Shown here piece after piece: positions 62,585 to 64,000 of a DNA stretch of 64,000 nt. Each line of letters starts with the position of its first letter. The first letter of the stretch is position 1. The stretch comes from Terriglobales bacterium. GTDB taxonomy: Bacteria > Acidobacteriota > Terriglobia > Terriglobales > Acidobacteriaceae. The notes beneath the pieces were generated by a model. The model worked only from the letters and a program-made list of their open reading frames with translations. It had not been told where the DNA came from and did not search any database. The stretch covers positions 183,520-247,519 of the forward strand of contig JAICSO010000005.1 in NCBI GenBank assembly GCA_025936825.1, given 5' to 3'. A program made the position numbers and the translations under genes.

Positions 62585-63850
62585 ATGCGCTGGCATCGCG
62601 GTCTCGTGCTTGTATTGTTGCTGTCCACTTCTGCAGGCGTGAGCGCCCAGTCTTCGAGCTTAGCTCTCATCCGGGAGCGACTCCAAGACTGGCGCTGGAT
62701 GGCGCAGCAGGACGCGTTTGTTTTTGTCGGCGAGATAGGAACAACGAGTCGAATTCCTACTCGCAGGTGCAGCGCCGGGTATCATGAGAAACTCGACTAC
62801 ATCGTCCATGATGTCCTCTGGAGCAGCCCAGATTCCTATCTCCAAAGCGGCTATGTCGTAAGCAAAGGGTTCATCGATTGCACAGAGATGCCACTCCCCA
62901 TGCCCTTCCATGAAGGCAGCAAGGTCATTGTCCTTTGTGGAATCCAACTCGGCCATTACGCCTGCCTGCCGCCTGTTGAGGCCACCACCGCGAACCGGAA
63001 CAGAGTTCAGCCGTGGGTAGATAACCTACGTCGAGCGGGCGAACCAGTGCTACTGCAGATTCACGAGCGCATACTCGAAGATGGCGACCTGCTCGACAAA
63101 TCCACCCTTCGGGTTCCGGGCACCTTCAGGATCAATGGCGAACCTGTTCGACCTCTGGTTTTCAGTGGTCTGGTCAAGTGGATTGAACCCATTCCGACGA
63201 CTGTGCATGTTGTCCCTCGACGTAGCATTGCTGTCAGCATCTCTCGGGTGCTGTGGGGAGATAACACGCAGCCGCAAATTCGTGCCTACTGCAACTCAAC
63301 CAAATGTGGGGGCGTGCAGGTTGGATGGAAGGTGCTCGGCTATTGCCGCCTGACTCCGCATGAACCACAAGAATGCTTGATCTCACTCTGTCCGTCAGAA
63401 CTGGGCATCTTTAAACTCAAACACTGGCTGGTTGAACGGGGCTTAGAAACTCAAGCGGACTCCGATTTCGAGGAAATCCATGCTGAGGCGGACGGTACAA
63501 GTATGCGCTACCAAAACTTCCCATACCTCTTTATTGGGGAAATTAGCGGACTCGGGCCGGTTCCACACGTTCTCGTTTGCAAGCAGGCAGTGAATCAGGA
63601 TGTGGAGTTCTCCATTTCGACAGTCTTGATGGGAAAACCACCCAATGCAATTGTGAAAACGAGCTATGTCAATTGCTCTAGTCAGCCACTTCCCTCACCA
63701 CCGTTCTCGCTGCACGCCACAGTGATCGGGTATTGCGAGCAAACGCACGTGGGAGGCTGGGACAGGTGCCTGATGCCCGTGCCGCTCACGGCAGAGAGGC
63801 TGCGCAAGGTCCAGGAGTGGACAGCGAAACGACAGGCGAATCAACATTGA
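62585..63850 (+). CDS. Secreted protein of three divergent repeats, NTR/TIMP-like
   Basis: The 421-residue product has a signal peptide ending in AGVSAQ. Three units of about 100 residues share a pattern: FVFVGEIG, VFSGLVKW and LFIGEISG at their starts; HDVLWSS, SRVLWGD and STVLMGK in the middle; then a cysteine-containing strand (FIDCTE, YCNSTKC, YVNCSS), a second one (VIVLCG, VLGYCR, VIGYCE) and a CLPPV, CLISL or CLMPV segment. The units lie at about 43-148, 195-300 and 318-415. The pattern resembles the netrin/TIMP-like OB fold found in some bacterial secreted proteins; the match is by eye. The ATG at 62585 has AGGAGA upstream; ATG at 62543 lacks one. No function is assigned. Confidence 0.75.
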   Translation: MRWHRGLVLVLLLSTSAGVSAQSSSLALIRERLQDWRWMAQQDAFVFVGEIGTTSRIPTRRCSAGYHEKLDYIVHDVLWSSPDSYLQSGYVVSKGFIDCTEMPLPMPFHEGSKVIVLCGIQLGHYACLPPVEATTANRNRVQPWVDNLRRAGEPVLLQIHERILEDGDLLDKSTLRVPGTFRINGEPVRPLVFSGLVKWIEPIPTTVHVVPRRSIAVSISRVLWGDNTQPQIRAYCNSTKCGGVQVGWKVLGYCRLTPHEPQECLISLCPSELGIFKLKHWLVERGLETQADSDFEEIHAEADGTSMRYQNFPYLFIGEISGLGPVPHVLVCKQAVNQDVEFSISTVLMGKPPNAIVKTSYVNCSSQPLPSPPFSLHATVIGYCEQTHVGGWDRCLMPVPLTAERLRKVQEWTAKRQANQH

Positions 63851-63860
63851 TTCTTACTCG

Positions 63861-63891
63861 TTGGCGAAAAATCGCCATTACACGCAATATG
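63861..63891 (+). repeat. Direct repeat copy C
   Basis: This 31-base copy begins ten bases after the stop of the triple-repeat gene and matches copy B in 26 of 31 positions. Its left part GGCGAAAAATCGCC is a perfect five-pair hairpin. Directly after it comes the hairpin that precedes the IS110-type transposase, so it may mark the element boundary or an older insertion scar. Confidence 0.6.
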
Positions 63892-63894
63892 AAA

Positions 63895-63958
63895 AGGCGC
63901 CCACTCTCGCGGTAGGTTGTGATTGTCTGCATCGCCAACCTAGCGAAGAGGAGCGCCT
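63895..63958 (+). promoter_or_regulatory. Long hairpin masking the transposase ribosome binding site
   Basis: The left arm 63895-63919 (AGGCGC ... TAGGTTG) pairs with the right arm 63936-63958 (CAACCTA ... GCGCCT) over about 21 base pairs with small bulges and a 16-base loop. The right arm contains GAGGAG, the Shine-Dalgarno site, and ends directly at the ATG. In a transcript entering from upstream the site would be closed, limiting transposase translation. It might also be part of a structured RNA of the element. Confidence 0.7.
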
Positions 63959-64000
63959 ATGAGGCAAGAGAAGTATATCGGGATGGACGTTCACCAGGCC
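63959..64000 (+). CDS. IS110-family transposase, N-terminus only
   Basis: The 14 visible codons read MRQEKYIGMDVHQA. YIGMDVH is the standard opening of IS110-family DEDD transposases, and its aspartate is the first of the catalytic acids. GAGGAG lies six bases upstream, inside the right arm of a long hairpin. The gene continues beyond the window, so completeness cannot be judged. Confidence 0.8.
   Translation, partial: MRQEKYIGMDVHQA

Larger units (their letters stand above)
63892..64000 (+). mobile_element. IS110-family insertion sequence, left end only
   Basis: A transposase start of the IS110 type, preceded by a structured non-coding stretch, runs off the right edge. The left boundary cannot be fixed from this window; it lies somewhere between the stop at 63850 and the hairpin at 63895. 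IS110 elements lack classical terminal inverted repeats, which fits. Confidence 0.6.

Overview
The window looks like a chromosomal segment of an Acidobacteriota bacterium (Terriglobia-like). The evidence is the protein repertoire: two Oar-like TonB-dependent receptors of about 1,200 residues with an N-terminal carboxypeptidase-regulatory-like domain, a VWFA-related Acidobacterial domain protein, two secreted ASPIC/UnbV-FG-GAP (CRTAC1-like) proteins, many secreted TPR proteins, a Ser/Thr kinase fused to a WD40-like propeller, and an unusually large share of Tat-exported enzymes. No tRNA, rRNA, CRISPR array or prophage was seen.

Layout. Positions 1-4120 hold a Tat-signal gene running off the left edge, an exported double cupin, and a DUF4380-like gene translationally coupled to a PQQ-type dehydrogenase. 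Positions 4134-12319 form an amino-sugar-flavoured region: a secreted polysaccharide deacetylase, two paralogous exported glycoside-hydrolase-like proteins arranged divergently around a NagB-like gene, and a Tat-exported SelA-fold PLP enzyme next to a Tat-exported RidA protein. Positions 12527-19796 encode a dihaem cytochrome overlapping an SMP-30 lactonase, a gamma-glutamyltransferase, a large Tat-exported helical-barrel protein and a ROK sugar kinase. Positions 19958-28089 carry three TPR proteins, an ASPIC/UnbV protein and a membrane-bound winged-helix regulator.

Positions 28393-38118 look like a sugar-uptake and oxidation operon: TonB-dependent receptor, Tat-exported helical-barrel protein, secreted GH130-like protein, exported alditol-oxidase-like flavoprotein and MFS sugar porter. 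Positions 38609-55915 are all on the minus strand: an outer-membrane barrel, tannase, esterase, two c-type cytochromes, three TPR proteins, a VWA protein and the second receptor. A LacI-family regulator with a nearby palindrome lies upstream of that receptor. The right end has the second ASPIC/UnbV protein, the kinase, a secreted protein made of three divergent repeats, three related direct repeats in the gaps between these genes, and the start of an IS110-family transposase whose ribosome binding site lies inside a long hairpin.

Taken together the genes describe outer-membrane import and periplasmic processing of plant or microbial polysaccharides: esterases, deacetylase and hydrolases outside, quinoprotein, flavoprotein, lactonase and cytochromes for periplasmic oxidation, and sugar kinase, NagB-like enzyme and MFS porter for entry into the cytoplasm. 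Start codons were often moved inward from the longest open frame on the basis of signal peptides and Shine-Dalgarno sites.
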